A program made the position numbers and the translations under genes. The notes beneath the pieces were generated by a model. That model worked only from the letters and a program-made list of their open reading frames with translations, made no database searches and was not told where the DNA came from. Shown piece after piece: positions 46,495 through 59,090 of a stretch of DNA of 64,000 nt (its first letter is position 1; the number at the start of each line of letters is the position of its first letter). Source of the DNA: Anaspis maculata (Eukaryota; Arthropoda; Insecta; Coleoptera; Scraptiidae); contig OX421968.1 in NCBI GenBank assembly GCA_949128115.1, positions 51,167,423-51,231,422 of the forward strand, given 5' to 3'.

Positions 46495-48190
46495 TATATA
46501 GCCTTCAAATTCCCTCTCCCCCGCCCCTGCTTTTTCGGAGTTAAACGAAACGTGATAACGCAAGTGTAAAAATTCCAAACGATCAGTAAGGCAAACAATG
46601 CAACTTTGATGAACATGTTATAAAATCGTGCTTTTATTTTGCATGATGAATAGGAGAGAGTTGGTAACGTGATCTAGCGATGTAATGTAGAATGCACTCT
46701 ATTGTATATGTACACCCACTGCATCAGCTCCTGTTAAGCATTAAAATGTGATCTTCTGCAGTGTTTTGTCTCAGCATGTTGTATATCATACCTATATTAT
46801 CATGTGATCCGTAAGATCCGGAATTGGGGTTGGCTTTTGAAATAAAACATTCATCGATTGAAGTGACTGGATTTGCTGAATGGCCAATTTTTTTTTTTTT
46901 GACTCGAAAGCCAACTCCAATTCCGCATTTGGTGGATCTCATGGTATACCTACAAATTTGATTCATCTTCCTTGATGCAGTTGAACTTGCACCCTTCCAC
47001 AATTCTATAAGTCCTAACTCAAGCACCGTTCAACTGTGAAATCTTTCTTTTTTACCTTTCTCAGTTCCTCCAGTCGTGAGGAAGATTTAGATATAGCCTG
47101 GTGAGTGGTCAGCATCTAGAAGCTGAACCCCGCCGTTCGCACGTGTTTTTCCTTGTGATCTGACCGAGACCTCGCCCCTTGCCTAACCGAGTCCTTTTTG
47201 GGCAGTACTGCGCGCTGGCCTACGCCGACAGCACCTCAATAATTAGTCCTACCATGTATGCATAACTTGCAGCACTCATATCACTATCTCAGTGTTTTAT
47301 CGAGCTCTCAAGCCTCAGACGGCTGTTCGTTACAATGGTGGATGTAATATAAAGCCAGGTATGTACTTCTGACCAGGTTATCCAGGATTTATTGGGGAGA
47401 GTTGATGCCACATTGTTCCATCCGCACGTGAGTCTCACTTTTTGGCTCATTGTTCCACCTCTCCAGACTCCAGAGCAGCTGGACTCGCCGAGCCGCAATG
47501 TGATGCTTGGATGCTCGATGCTCGATGTCGTTCTATCCAAGCACTGTGGTCGTCACGCGCACGGATCATCGGAATTTTGCTTCACCTGGAACAGAGGTGC
47601 AGGTATATAATTACTTGGTGCTTGCGCTGGTGCGCTCCTGACTTGACCGTCGCCCTGCCTACGCTGGCGGTTATCCTCTACACATTGCCACATTGTCGGT
47701 TGCAGACATAATATTTGGAGAGGCTTGCCCAAGGTCACCCGAGAAGGACTCATCAGCCAGTTCACGGTCACGCCGGCCACCCATTCAAATCCTGATTTGG
47801 CCCAACGCTGCAGTCGAGATATCACTTGACTGAAGCGGTGTATCACGCGCTATGTGATGTCGTCTTCAAACCACTTTTGCAATATTATTGTTCAAGACAT
47901 GATCAATTTTTTCTATTTAACGCATTTTTGAAGAAAGTGCTCTCTATATTCTATATTGAAACATGTTGTTTCTATGTTTGTATAAAAAATAAACCAGGAA
48001 AAAAAAACAACTTCGATGTCCTAAAATGCTATGTTGAAAAGTTGCGGAGTGTTCATGCGTTTGAGTTGAATTTTTTAAAATTGATTTTTCGACATAAATT
48101 TTTAACCGTTCAACCGATTTTGTTCAAATCCGAACAAAAGTTTACTGAATTAGGTCTCTATCGAACAGAGGTAACGTGTTAAAAACAATT
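46495..48190. other. Unassigned stretch
   Basis: A minus-strand frame of 100 codons at 46724-47026 (beginning with GTG; first ATG gives MNQICRYTMRSTKCGIG) and several overlapping frames at 47289-47860 match no family I recognise. The latter segment is GC-richer than its surroundings and open in more than one frame, and could be an old coding relic. Confidence 0.3.
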
Positions 48191-48520
48191 CAGGGGCGTA
48201 GATAATGGGGGGTTTCCTCAATTTCCCCCTATTTTTCACCCCTCTCCCCAGTTATTTTTTTGATTTCTTGCAAAATTTTGATTAGAGGCTTTGTTTTTAG
48301 ATATTTGGGTTTGAAACTTTGGAAACATCTAGAAATCGTCAATTTTGAAGGCCTGAAAATAAAACTCATGATTCCTCGACTGAACTAAGTTTTCTAGGTG
48401 TTTTTGGGTGATTTCAAGATGCTTCCCAATGTTTCAAAACCAAATATCCCGAAAATGAAGCCTCTTATCAGAATTTTGCTAAAATTATTTTTTTCTAAAT
48501 GGGTGAGAGATGGATCGAGG
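48191..48520. repeat. Inverted repeat with a hAT-like end
   Basis: CAGGGGCGTAGATAATGGGG at 48191 resembles hAT termini of the CAG-G-CGTA type, and inside, GCAAAATTTTGATTAGAGGC (48270) mirrors sequence ending TCAGAATTTTGC at about 48479. A second terminal repeat and TSD were not found, so this may be a one-ended remnant. Confidence 0.5.
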
Positions 48521-50490
48521 AGAATACACTCTAGAGGACGGCATTTCCTATAGCATAAAAAATGGCTGAAACAGACTGCGGATTAGTTGCAGAGCGAAAG
48601 AGAAACACATAGATTCTTGTGGGGTGAGTTTCTGTCAAATCTGTGCAACTAAAAATGTAACAAAAAAATCATTCATTCAATTCTGGGACTGGCATAAGAA
48701 TGAGGATATATTTCCGAAGAATATATAAAAAATTTGAAAAAAAATTCTAGTTCTTCGAATCTTAAAATTTTGAAATGCTTACGTTTTCATACTTGAATTT
48801 AGATTACCCTTCTTTTTTTCAATAATCCTACTCCACTGGTTTCCATGAAACTCAGTTTGAAGAATAAAACTCAGTTTGTAGGGAATTTATTCAAGAGACT
48901 CCAGACTGACCTATGGATCAAGTCTACAGAATGCGCAAAAAGCTGGCGCCACCACACAATCGGATTCAAATCCTTGTGGGACGATACGACGATATTCATA
49001 GGTACTTGATTTTCTTATATCTTCTGGGTGAAGTTGTCCCAGCTGACATTGATTATTTCAAAAGAATCGCCGGAATTTCAGGGTGAAGATTAAACAGCAA
49101 TTTTTGTGATTGTGTTGAATATTTGGTTTGCACGCGCTTAAAGTCGAAGTTTTTTTTTTGCGAAGCAATGCAAAATTTCATTGGTATATAGAATATGAAA
49201 TAATAAAAGTAATCTGTTAGAACGGAAGCTGTGCTGGAACTTCTGGAATATTATTAAACGCGACGCACTCTTGACTCTTTAGTCTAACGTATGTGCGATT
49301 GTAACAATGCGCGCAAACCGCATTGCCTGCGGCTACATTGTATGAAGCTACTGTGTAGGGAATTCCAGCCTGTGTTCAAATATTCCCATCTGTTTTCTCA
49401 TCTCCAACGTCGTGTATTCTGCTTTACCCGCTTCACACCACCGCCAAATACACTTACGATAACAAACACGGCAATTTGTTAAAACTAATAGTTGTGTAGG
49501 TATTAAAGAAAACTAAACCCAGAAACGAAATCAAACGGCCTCTATCATGGAGAACAAAGCTTTCAGCAGGGCTGACAATGGGGCGCATTTTCTCGAACGC
49601 ATCACCTTAACAGGGCGCACAGCTGTTCCTATATCTTTGCACACGCCATTTTTTTTTCTGGTTTTCTTCTCGTCTATGTGATCAACTTGGGTCATGCAAG
49701 AATTGAACAAAAACAGACTGCAATCGAATCTCCTACATAGAAATTTATGTAAAATCTACCTGCATAATAATAACCAAATTCGTCTCTGATTGAGCAGTTG
49801 AGCACTAACGCACGCACACACACATCGAACCATGCACCGCATTCATTGTACACGCTTTGTGACACACCATCGCATCAGTTAATCAATTATTAGACAAACA
49901 TTTAGTTCTAAAAAGCTCAGGTATCGAAATCAAATCATACCCCACGTATCATCTTTCCCATCAAAGGAGATTTTCGCATTGTGAAACATGACACTGACGA
50001 ATCGACGATATAACTTTAATTAAAACAAATAAAACCGAAATAAAATGCGCTTTTCGAAGAGTATATTTTCAGGCGACGTTAAATTTTTAATTAAAATTAA
50101 TTAAAGCAGAAAGGAAACGTATTTTGGTTGTGATCCAGATAATGGCCGACCCGATATAAAAAGATGAATCACCGAAATACCGTGAATTATTATTGCAGGT
50201 ATTATTGTTGTTCACATGCTGATCTCCATGATAACCATTAAAGATGGCGTCACTCTGTGAGACAGGAATAAACAGTATTATGCAGTACAGAAAAGAGAGT
50301 GAAACAAGTGAATATACCTTCACGAGCGTGAGTCTCAATAGCCCCTTTTTTTAAAGGGACATTATATTGGATGTGAAGGGAATTGGTTAAGGTATTTAAA
50401 ATTTACAATTGCACCCTCCAATCGGAACTCCACATGCCAATCAGTTCAAATTTTGACAGATAGCTGTTTTTCGTCTGGAGGTCGAAGTTG
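48521..50490. other. Unassigned 2-kb stretch
   Basis: No recognisable ORF, repeat or RNA gene. Confidence 0.3.
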
Positions 50491-51290
50491 GGGGCGGCAA
50501 CAAATCAGTATTATCCTCTCCTTTTTTATTTTTCATCAGCTATTTATCAGCAAAACAATGGGGTACTTGCCTATTTTTTTTATTGGCTTAATCGATAGTA
50601 TGGTTATAAATAATCTGCCCTATTATACTAAAAACTGAACAAACAGCACTGTTGGGTTAAGAACTCGAAAAACTGTTAGAGTAGCATCACAATATTTGAA
50701 AAATACAGACATAAAAACTCCACTGAAGTTTCTTTACTGTTATGTACTAATTTAAAAAAAAATCGTTTTTTTTTTGGCAAGTACCCCATTACATCGCTAT
50801 GTCTCCGGCTGTTGTTTGAAAGTGGCTGCTTCGATGAGGTTTTGTCATTTGGGGGCGGTGACAAATAAAAGGTAGCTTATTCCGCCTAATTTTAAATCAG
50901 CTATCAATTAGCGAAATAATCAAATCGCTGTTATTTTATTTGGGACTTGTTTTTTTTTGTGTTATTCAAGTGTGGCGTATGGTGGGGCGGCGACAAATCA
51001 AAAGTAGCATCTCATTTCTAGTCAGCTTATCTATCAGCAAATCAATTAGATTGCTACGTCTTCGAGTTTCTATAAAGAGTTGCTTCTAGCCTTTTCTTCG
51101 TTTGGGAGCGGAAGCTGAAGGCGGCGACAAATCAAAAGTAGCCTTTTCCTTCTCATTTTTGGTCAGCTATCCATTAGTGAAAGAAGTAGATTGCTATGTC
51201 TTCTAACTTGGGAAGAGTTGATTCTTTATTTTTTTTTTCTTATTAGGTCGTTATACTGAAGCGGCGGAGCGGTGACAAATCAAAAGTAGC
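50490..51290. repeat. Minisatellite-like tandem repeat, about 132-148 bp unit
   Basis: The word GACAAATCAAAAGTAGC (with variants) recurs at 50499, 50860, 50992, 51126 and 51274, each preceded by a G-rich GGGGCGGC/T. The intervals are 361, 132, 134 and 148 bp. Each unit also contains TCAGCTAT(C)..ATTAG..A and a T run. The first interval is longer and contains GGGGTAC/GTACCCC words. Confidence 0.8.
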
Positions 51291-52320
51291 CTATTCAGTC
51301 CAGCTCATAGCTATCTAGAAATGAAATTTTGAGATGAAACGGCAAGCGAAAAAACCGTTCAAGGCACTCGGCCGGGGACATCTGGTTGCCAATATTGCTC
51401 AAAACTCTCAAAAAAAAGAAGCAAACGTTTTTCAGTTTCTGATCGGTTTTGGCACTGGCATTGTCTTGAAATATCAGGCATGTGAAAAATGTGGAGCATC
51501 TCCGCTATGCGAAATTTTGCTTATTTAGACGCCCAGTGTCATCCCGGCGCCTTCGCCAATTTTAACGCCAAATTCCGTTCAAGACCCGGCTTAATGGTGC
51601 GTTACCGAATTGTGGCGGAACTCGCGAGTTTTGATTCAACTAAGTTCGAAGTGAACTATCTCAAAGCGCAAATTATTTTATAAGACAATTCTTCTCCCCG
51701 TGCGATGTAGCCGTTGCCATGGGATGAGATTCATTCCGCTATTTATCTCAAAACCTAATACATTCACCGCGTTTTTGTTTGGAATTTGAAACAGGGTGTT
51801 GTTTAATTAATCACGGATTTGGTTTAACATTATTATTGCTCAATGAAAACTTTGTACCGATCCATTATCGAAACCAGTGAATGGACAATAATGAAAACAA
51901 TCATACGCTCAATATTTTCATCCTGGCGATTTAATTCTACCCTGAGGTTGACTTATGGACCAATGCCTTAACAACGATTATTGTAACAATGGTATATCTA
52001 TGGCATTTAGCCTTTTGGCTGAAGTTAACCAGAGATGAAACTACTGGCCCTTAGACTTCTAAATTCCTATTAGGAAAAGCGAGCATATACGTGTAAAATT
52101 TTGAATTTCGCGAGGCTTTAGAAAATGAAAATGAGTCACTCAATTATTGTGAACAAAATATCAAATCTGTAGGACCAGGGCTCTAGTGTTCTTGCGTATA
52201 ATAAATTTGTGATGTTGGGAAAGATGAGAGGAGTTGACCACCGAGGGGAAGGTAATTATTGACACTAGCTAAGCTCCTGGCTTTGTCTGGAAACAGATTA
52301 TTACATAGAAAAATTGAAGG
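51291..52320. other. Unassigned stretch
   Basis: Plus-strand frames of 64 codons at 51334-51528 and 51489-51683 are unrecognised. A CAGGGTGTTGTTTAATTAAT word at 51792 has no partner that I found. Confidence 0.3.
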
Positions 52321-52859
52321 CATTCGTACTTATTGGTTGGTGTGAAATTGAAAGAAACAAAAACTGAAAGGCATGCTAGCTCGCACAATTAATGACCAAT
52401 TGGAATGACCGTGAGTAATGAGACTGGTGCCCATATTGTTATGAGCATTTTTCGTTTTCAGAAAAGCATAAATTTTCTTTAATGCCGAAAGAATTAGCCG
52501 GTAGTGAGTGGGGGAAAAACCGATAAGACGAGAAGAGCAAAAGTAGCGGTCGAAAAATAACGCAAAAAAGGAAAGGATCAGGGCAATTTGGGAAAAAGGT
52601 TCAATGTGGGAAGGGGAAAGATTCGAGTCCCGAAAAGTGAAGTAAGTTCTTCGCCTTATCGCTTTCTTCCCTCTCGTTATTGGCTAATTTCTTTGGTATT
52701 AACCAACATTTTTGCTCTTCTGAAAAATGTTCATGAAAATATTGGCACATGCACAATCTCATTACTCAGGCTCATTCCAATTGACCATTAACTGTCGATC
52801 TGAAATGCCTTTTAGTTTTTGTTTCTTTCAATTTCACACCAATCAATAGGTACGAATGT
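52321..52859. repeat. 540-bp palindrome
   Basis: CATTCGTACTTATTGGTTGG at 52321 and the complementary end near 52859 mirror each other, and the arms continue inward (GTGTGAAATTGAAAGAAAC with its complement at 52830, AATGAGACTGGTGCCCATAT with its near-complement at 52755) to a centre near 52590. The right arm ends with a TAGGTACGAATG. No CAGGGTG word or TSD is evident. Confidence 0.82.
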
Positions 52860-55800
52860 CTTTTATTTTCCTATTTTATGTTCTGTGTATAATAAAATAG
52901 GAGAAATAGGAAATAGATACGCAGGGTATCTATATTTCTCTCTCAAAAATAAAGATAAAGAGATATAGAAATTTTGATGTTGTCCCCTTGTTTTCTGTTT
53001 GGATTACCCCACATTTTTTTAGAAGCCGAATAGTCCTATCACACTGGAAAAGTTTCTAAAGGATTGCTGGGACATTTTCTAACAAACGAAAAAATTATCG
53101 ACTGATTTATAATTTTGAGAGACGTAGAAAATTGAGTACAGAGCCGTTTTTTTAAGAAAAAGTTGTCAACAAAAAAAAATATTTTTTTCACATTATTGAA
53201 AAAATGCTCTGTATTGAATTTTAATACACTCAGTACACCGTATAACAAAAATTTAGTTTTTATCTTCATTTTTGAGGAAGAAATCCTCAGAATAATTTTG
53301 GCCTGCTGAGAATACCTACAGCCTTAAGTGTTTTCTCTTTTTAATCTGTTGATGTGCCTACCCTTGGGGGGGGGGACGAAACAATAATTATTGTTACGAT
53401 TATTAAAATAAACACACCTGTGAAGAAGAAGACAGCAATACAAGACAACCTTTCTTACTTAAAACCTGAAAATTAATGACCAATTCAGTTGACGTTACTT
53501 GTAACAAGGTAGCGATCCTGATGTGATATAATCTATAGGACCATAGCTAGCTTCTGTAACATTCGTTTCACGCTCATTCTGGCGAAAAAAATCGGTTGTG
53601 TCACCCTTAAACTATCCCGACTTTCGACGCTCACGGCGTTCCATCCCATTAAACTAATTCAGAAAAGACTTGTTGTCTGGCGAATATTTTCAAGTAGCGT
53701 AAAATTTTTACAAAGAAAAGTTTGTTCTCTAACTCAGTTATTGTGTAAAAGCAAATCATTTGTGAAATGACATTTTTATTAGTAGGTGCATATTATTAGC
53801 ATTGGAAAAATCTAAAAGGAGGCTCATTTTACTCAACGGCCCCCCCATGATCTGGAAAATTTACAGCTGCCGCGCTACTGAGAAGCGAGCTCCCCCAGAC
53901 CCCTCCACCCCGTTCCAATTTGGTCTGCCGTTATTTATTTTCCCGACACAGTTTTAGGCGCCCATTTTGCCGTTGGGTGCAACAAAATTTTCACAACTTT
54001 GTTTCACAATTTCTATACCATCCACATTTGAGGAATACAGCAAGTTGATCGATGTATCTATTTATCTATTTTGTGTGATACTGGCTACTTTTCTCCACTG
54101 AATTCAGAGGCAGTAGCAATTTAAAGTGATATCAAATTTGAAAAGGCCAACGTTTTTTGGACCGACGTATTGACTTTTGCGTAGTTGAGATAGGTACCTA
54201 GTAATAGGAACTGATATCAGAATAGGTATACTTACGCCAGAATATATCAACGAATTCTTGGTAAGATTGGACTTGTTCCAAAGCAAAGCACGTCACGATA
54301 TAGGTACCTATTAAATATAGGTACGTTGACTATAGGATAGGGAATAATAATTGAAAAATATACTATTTGGTTTATTACTAGATCAGCATAGATTTCTACG
54401 TCACTGTGGAAACGTGAATTTCAAGTTAAAATACATTTTATTGGCCGGACGTATTTTTGTGACCGTACGAAAACTTTCTGTAGAGGTACGTATGTGTTTG
54501 ATTTAATCGCCACAAGGGAATTTCGCAATAAGCGCCGAAATGGATTTAATAATGGAGATACAGAATCAACTTCCTGTGAGAGTATTGTCCAAACTGGTCC
54601 AATAAGGGTTTATTAAAGTGAGGGCGCGCGAGTGCAGTCCCACTGATGGCGCAGTCCCGAGCGCAGTCCTATTTTCTTATGACAGCTTCAGCTTCAGAGA
54701 TAATGATAGAAAATCGTTCGGTTGGTGGTGGCAACCAGTTTTTTTTTTGTCGCCTTAATTCTACCCTAAAAATAATCTTTCACTTGTAACGCCCGGCTTA
54801 ATTAATTACTGCCGATTAATATTTCGACAGAAATTAAACGGAAGTCTTTGAAGACGGATCGATTCACCCCATCATGGTGTCAAACGATGTATAACGTTAC
54901 TTTTGTCGTCTTCTTGTCTCTCCATTTTACGCGCGCGGTCTCTCAGAATGAGTCATTTCTTTCAACTCTTTGATATCTGATAATCTGTCGAAAAAAAAAA
55001 CTCCGAGCTGAAAATTCGCTTTGACGCTATAATACACGTATTTTGATGATCACCTGGAATTCTAATTTCCTCACATACAGACACGGGGCACGCGCGGGGC
55101 TTTCTTTTAATTAAAAACACGCCGCCCCAATCCTCAAAGAATATTTTCAAAGGTGTGCGCGCGAAACCGAAATCCTCGAGACGACAAATTATGAGGAATA
55201 ACGGTAATAATAATTAAGTGATGATGACAGTACTAAAAATGACAAAACATTTCTTGTTCCGTTAAATGAATCGAGTCCCCCTGGGATCGTATCGATTTCC
55301 CCGAAACTTAACATGGTATAATAATATTCTTGATTCTTCTCATACTATGACATTTTGCGTGGTTTTTATACAATTCAAGTTTTGTTCGATCAATTCGATG
55401 TTGTTGTTGCTTTGTGCTTAGATGGTGTACGATTTGAATAATTTCGGGCATATTACCTAAATAGATATATTGGTTCCTTTTCTCGATATACAAGCCAGAC
55501 AGATGAACGGACAAACGAACATGCGGCTAATAGCGTATTTCCTATGAAAATGCCGAGGAAAATGCGCTAAAAAGTGACAGATGCCTGAAAACTGGTTTTG
55601 TGCAGTTATGTATGAAACAAATCTTCAAAAAATCAACCAACAATGCGAGATAGGCAGTTTGCAGAGATTCGTCTTGAAGAAGCAATAGGATTGATAGGAG
55701 CCTAAGCCTACTAACTCTAAAACGAACGAATTTAAAAAGTGCTGCCAATGTGCTAGCCATTGTTGCTAGTAACCAGTAGGAAATTGCATTTAATCAAAGT

Positions 55801-56585
55801 AAAATAGATTATTGCTAGTGTTGCGCTTGGCGGCGGACAACGTGCACATTTTTCAGGCAGCAATAATGAACAGTTGGTCTTTTTAATTACAAAGAAGAAA
55901 AGTGTACGTAATGAAACGAAGACAAGCTGGCAGACGAGTGTCTAGCAGGAAAGATGGATTGCCATGTTACTTTATTGTCTAAATACCGAAAGTTTTCGCT
56001 GATGTTAAACTCTTTAAATTTCAACACTGCAGTATACCTACCTACCAATGTTCTGACGGCGTTGTCTTGTGATGTTATAATAAATAATGCTGTTGTAGGA
56101 CGAAGCGTGAACGAAATAAAGAATTTAATTAAAATTATAACCGGCGTATTTATCAAAGCAAAACGGTCGGGTTGTATGCGAACAGTAGTTCTGTTATTAA
56201 CCTGCATTCAATTATGCTACAGAGAGTATCCGACGCCTGTGTTACATTTGCCGAGAAAATTTATTGTGTAGGTATGTAGTTATGTTGAGTTTAGAGAGAC
56301 GTACACGACGATGACACATCAATAATAATACTGCTCGATAAAATGTGCGATCGATTTAGACTATAACCCACCTAACCAACCACCCCTCAGATGTAATTCG
56401 TAATTACATTCGGTCAACATCCATTTAACTTAATAAACTGAATTAAAGTCGTTACTATTTAACGTAAGTATTTGTCGTTAACCCACCAGAGAGTTTTTCC
56501 AAAGAGTGATTGAATTTTAACGGGGGCTTCAATGTGAAAGTTGAAATTGACGGTTTTACAGAAATTGGTCGGTTCTGTCGCTCTA
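52860..56585. other. Unassigned 3.7-kb stretch, largest repeat-poor region
   Basis: No tandem repeat, hairpin or transposon end of note. Overlapping frames of about 105 codons on both strands at 55887-56271 shadow each other and are not recognised. Several TAGGTACC-type words occur around 54190-54330. If a host gene's intron or flank is present anywhere, this region and 10.9-12.8 kb are the likeliest, but there is no direct evidence. Confidence 0.3.
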
Positions 56586-57010
56586 CAGGGTGTTTCAGCG
56601 ATGATAGCAAAAAATTCGACTGTGTGTAGATCTCGTCAAAATATGACGAAAACCTGTATACCATTTTGCACAGCTCGGCCTAATGACGAACATACAGCCC
56701 TTCAAAGTTCACTTTTTTCGGATTTTAAAGTTTGTAGCTCAGGAATGTTCCGACAAATTTAGCTTTAATTTAGCATAAGCCGTATTTGTCGTAATTATCT
56801 ATCAACCTGCCAAATTTTGAAAGAATCCAATCAGTGGCGTAGAAGTTATAAGGGGTCACCTTGAGTCAAATTTTCTTCGGATGCTTCTAAATTATTGACC
56901 TTCATAACTCCTACGCCACTGATTGGATTCTTTCAAAATTTTGCAAGTCGGTAGATACTTTCAACAAATCAGTCTCTGCTGAATTCAAGTTATTTTGGTC
57001 GAGACGTCAC
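56586..57010 (+). mobile_element. MITE-like foldback element, copy 2
   Basis: Begins CAGGGTGTTTCAGCGATG after a TA. It contains an internal inverted repeat around TCAGTGGCGTAG (56832) and CTACGCCACTGA (56920), and ends near 57010. In reverse complement it matches 1294-1734 in the opposite orientation. No ORF belongs to it. Confidence 0.75.
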
Positions 57011-57149
57011 TGAGTTACAAATTTTTGAAATGCAATGAAACATTGAAACAAGCGAATATGCCTCATGGGCATGAGGCTCAGTAGCGCACTTCCTTTTTGA
57101 AGGATTATAGGACGCTAGATGCTGATTAGGGTTCTATCGTCATTTGGGA

Positions 57150-57760
57150 AAAAATTCCAATATGGCGACCAAACTAGCGGCAGAATCATGAAACTCGACT
57201 TGAAAATCAGAATGATCGTACTAAACAAGGGTAAGTTCGAAGTTTCATGAAAATCGTTCCGGTAATAAGAGATTTCAGTATGGCGGCCAAGATGGCGGCG
57301 GAATGTTGAAATTTGGCTAGAAAATAAGAATGATCGAACGAAACGAGGGTAAGTTCCATGTAAATCGTTCCACTGATAAGAAATTTCAATATGGCGGCGG
57401 AATAATGAAACTTGGCTTAAAAATCAGAAGGTTCATACGAGACAAGATTAGGTTCCAAGTTGCATGACAATTGTTCCACTAATACGAGATTTCAATATGG
57501 CGGCTAAGATGACGGCGGAATCATGAAATTTAGCATGAAAATAGAAATGATCGTACTGGACAAAAGTTCCAAGTTTCATGAAAATCGTTACACTAATAAG
57601 AAATTTCAATATGCCAGCTAAGATGACGGCAGAATCATGAAATTCGGCTTGGAAATAAGAATGATCGTACTAGACAAGGATAAGTTTCAAGATTCATGAC
57701 AATCGTTCAACTAATAAGAGATTTCAATATGGCGGTCAAGATGGCGGCGGAATTATTAAG
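57150..57760. repeat. Tandem array, about 105-120 bp unit, with ATGGCGG core
   Basis: Units begin near 57160, 57278, 57388, 57493, 57607 and 57727 with (T/C)CA(A/G)TATGGCGGC variants, followed by AAGATGRCGGC, GGAATCATGAAA, AGAATGATCGTAC, GACAAG and TTCATGAAAATCGTTC. The units differ by substitutions and small deletions, so the array is not young. A lone related unit is at 35690. Confidence 0.85.
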
Positions 57761-58246
57761 CCAATCTGCTTATTTGGTCCTCGAGGATTTAAGCTATCCA
57801 TCGGATAAAGTTCAAGGGCTGTAGCTTCATTCTCAGTCGGTGCACAGGATTTTTTTTTTATGAAAATAATGATAACTATGCATGGATAACAAAAACAGTT
57901 CCCATTGGCCACCTTTGAAGACATCAGCTATCCATCGAAAAAAGTTTCAAGGCTCTTGCTTCGATCCCCCCCCGCTAACATCAGACAATTTTTAAGTCCT
58001 TTTAATGTAATACATACGAAAAAAGTTAACGTTTCCTAGAAATCAGTGATCTTATTTCCGAAATTTAAACAAACATTACAGTTCCTGCGGTGATAATCTT
58101 GCAATTGATGCGCCATAAAGAAAACATCCAAAATTAAAAGAAAGAAACCGGCCATATGAAGCGTCATTATCTTACTCTATGCGACTATGCGCCACCAAAA
58201 TACGCACACGCCCGTAGTGAGTCAGTCGTAAAGCTTTTCAATTATT
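57761..58246. other. Unassigned stretch
   Basis: A-rich, with a C run near 57970. Nothing recognisable. Confidence 0.3.
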
Positions 58247-59090
58247 TCGCCGAGCCGTAGCTTTGCGGTCGTTTTCAAAAATTAATAACTTATAATTCGG
58301 GGCTCGGGGGTCGTATTGAAGTGGAGATTTCTTCAAAAGAAAGTTCAAATTCTTTTCTAAATATAACCCCGCACATGTGCATTTCCATAAGGATATGTAC
58401 TTCTCCGCATGTCCTTATTTCTTACATTCAAATGTGAAATTCAGCAATAATTTCGCGACGCCGCCGTACACTCAAATGTTATTATTGTAATTGTTTATCG
58501 TTATTTCGGCAAGTTTTTTTTTGGTTCGTGAACCAAGATCATGTGTTACTCATATTTGAGTTGAAATTTTCTTGTCAAGCATTCCATTCCGTTCAGAGAA
58601 GAAGATTCCAAGCCCCAGCAAACAACGAATAATCATTTGCGGCCGAGTCGCACCTTCGGGGTCATTTTCAAAAATTCATAAGTACTGACCCGTACCTCGC
58701 ACCGATGTGGAATTTTTGTTAAAACGAAGTTCAAATCTTCCTTTAAATATAACTCCGCATATGTATTATTGTAAAATGAAAAGAACGGGTACTTGATCGC
58801 ATGTGATAACTTTCGAGATCAGGCCGGCTTCTGAAATGCAGCATTCAACGGCAATGCCGCGTCACACTAATTTGTTATTATTGTAATTGTTTATCATTAT
58901 TTCGTCGAGATTTTTCTTGGTTCGGGATACAAGGTCATGAGCTACCCATTGGAGTGAAATTTTTTCGCAAAAACCTTTTCGTCTAGGACTAGATGCTGTG
59001 ACGGACGGACGGACGGACAAAGCGAGGACAAAAGCGCCTTCCCGTTTGGAGAAGTGCGCTAAAAATGCAAAGAAAATATACAGGGTGTCC

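Noticed and set aside
46724..47026. 100-codon minus-strand ORF as a gene
   Set aside because: No recognisable domain, non-ATG start and no neighbour support; such lengths occur by chance in this window.
47289..47860. Minus-strand frames that looked vaguely like a LINE reverse transcriptase (RLQRWAKS segment)
   Set aside because: The similarity is one short helix-like stretch; no YADD or other RT motif and frames switch arbitrarily.
55887..56271. Overlapping 105-106-codon ORFs on both strands as genes
   Set aside because: Mutually antisense, no recognisable family, AT-rich; likely chance.
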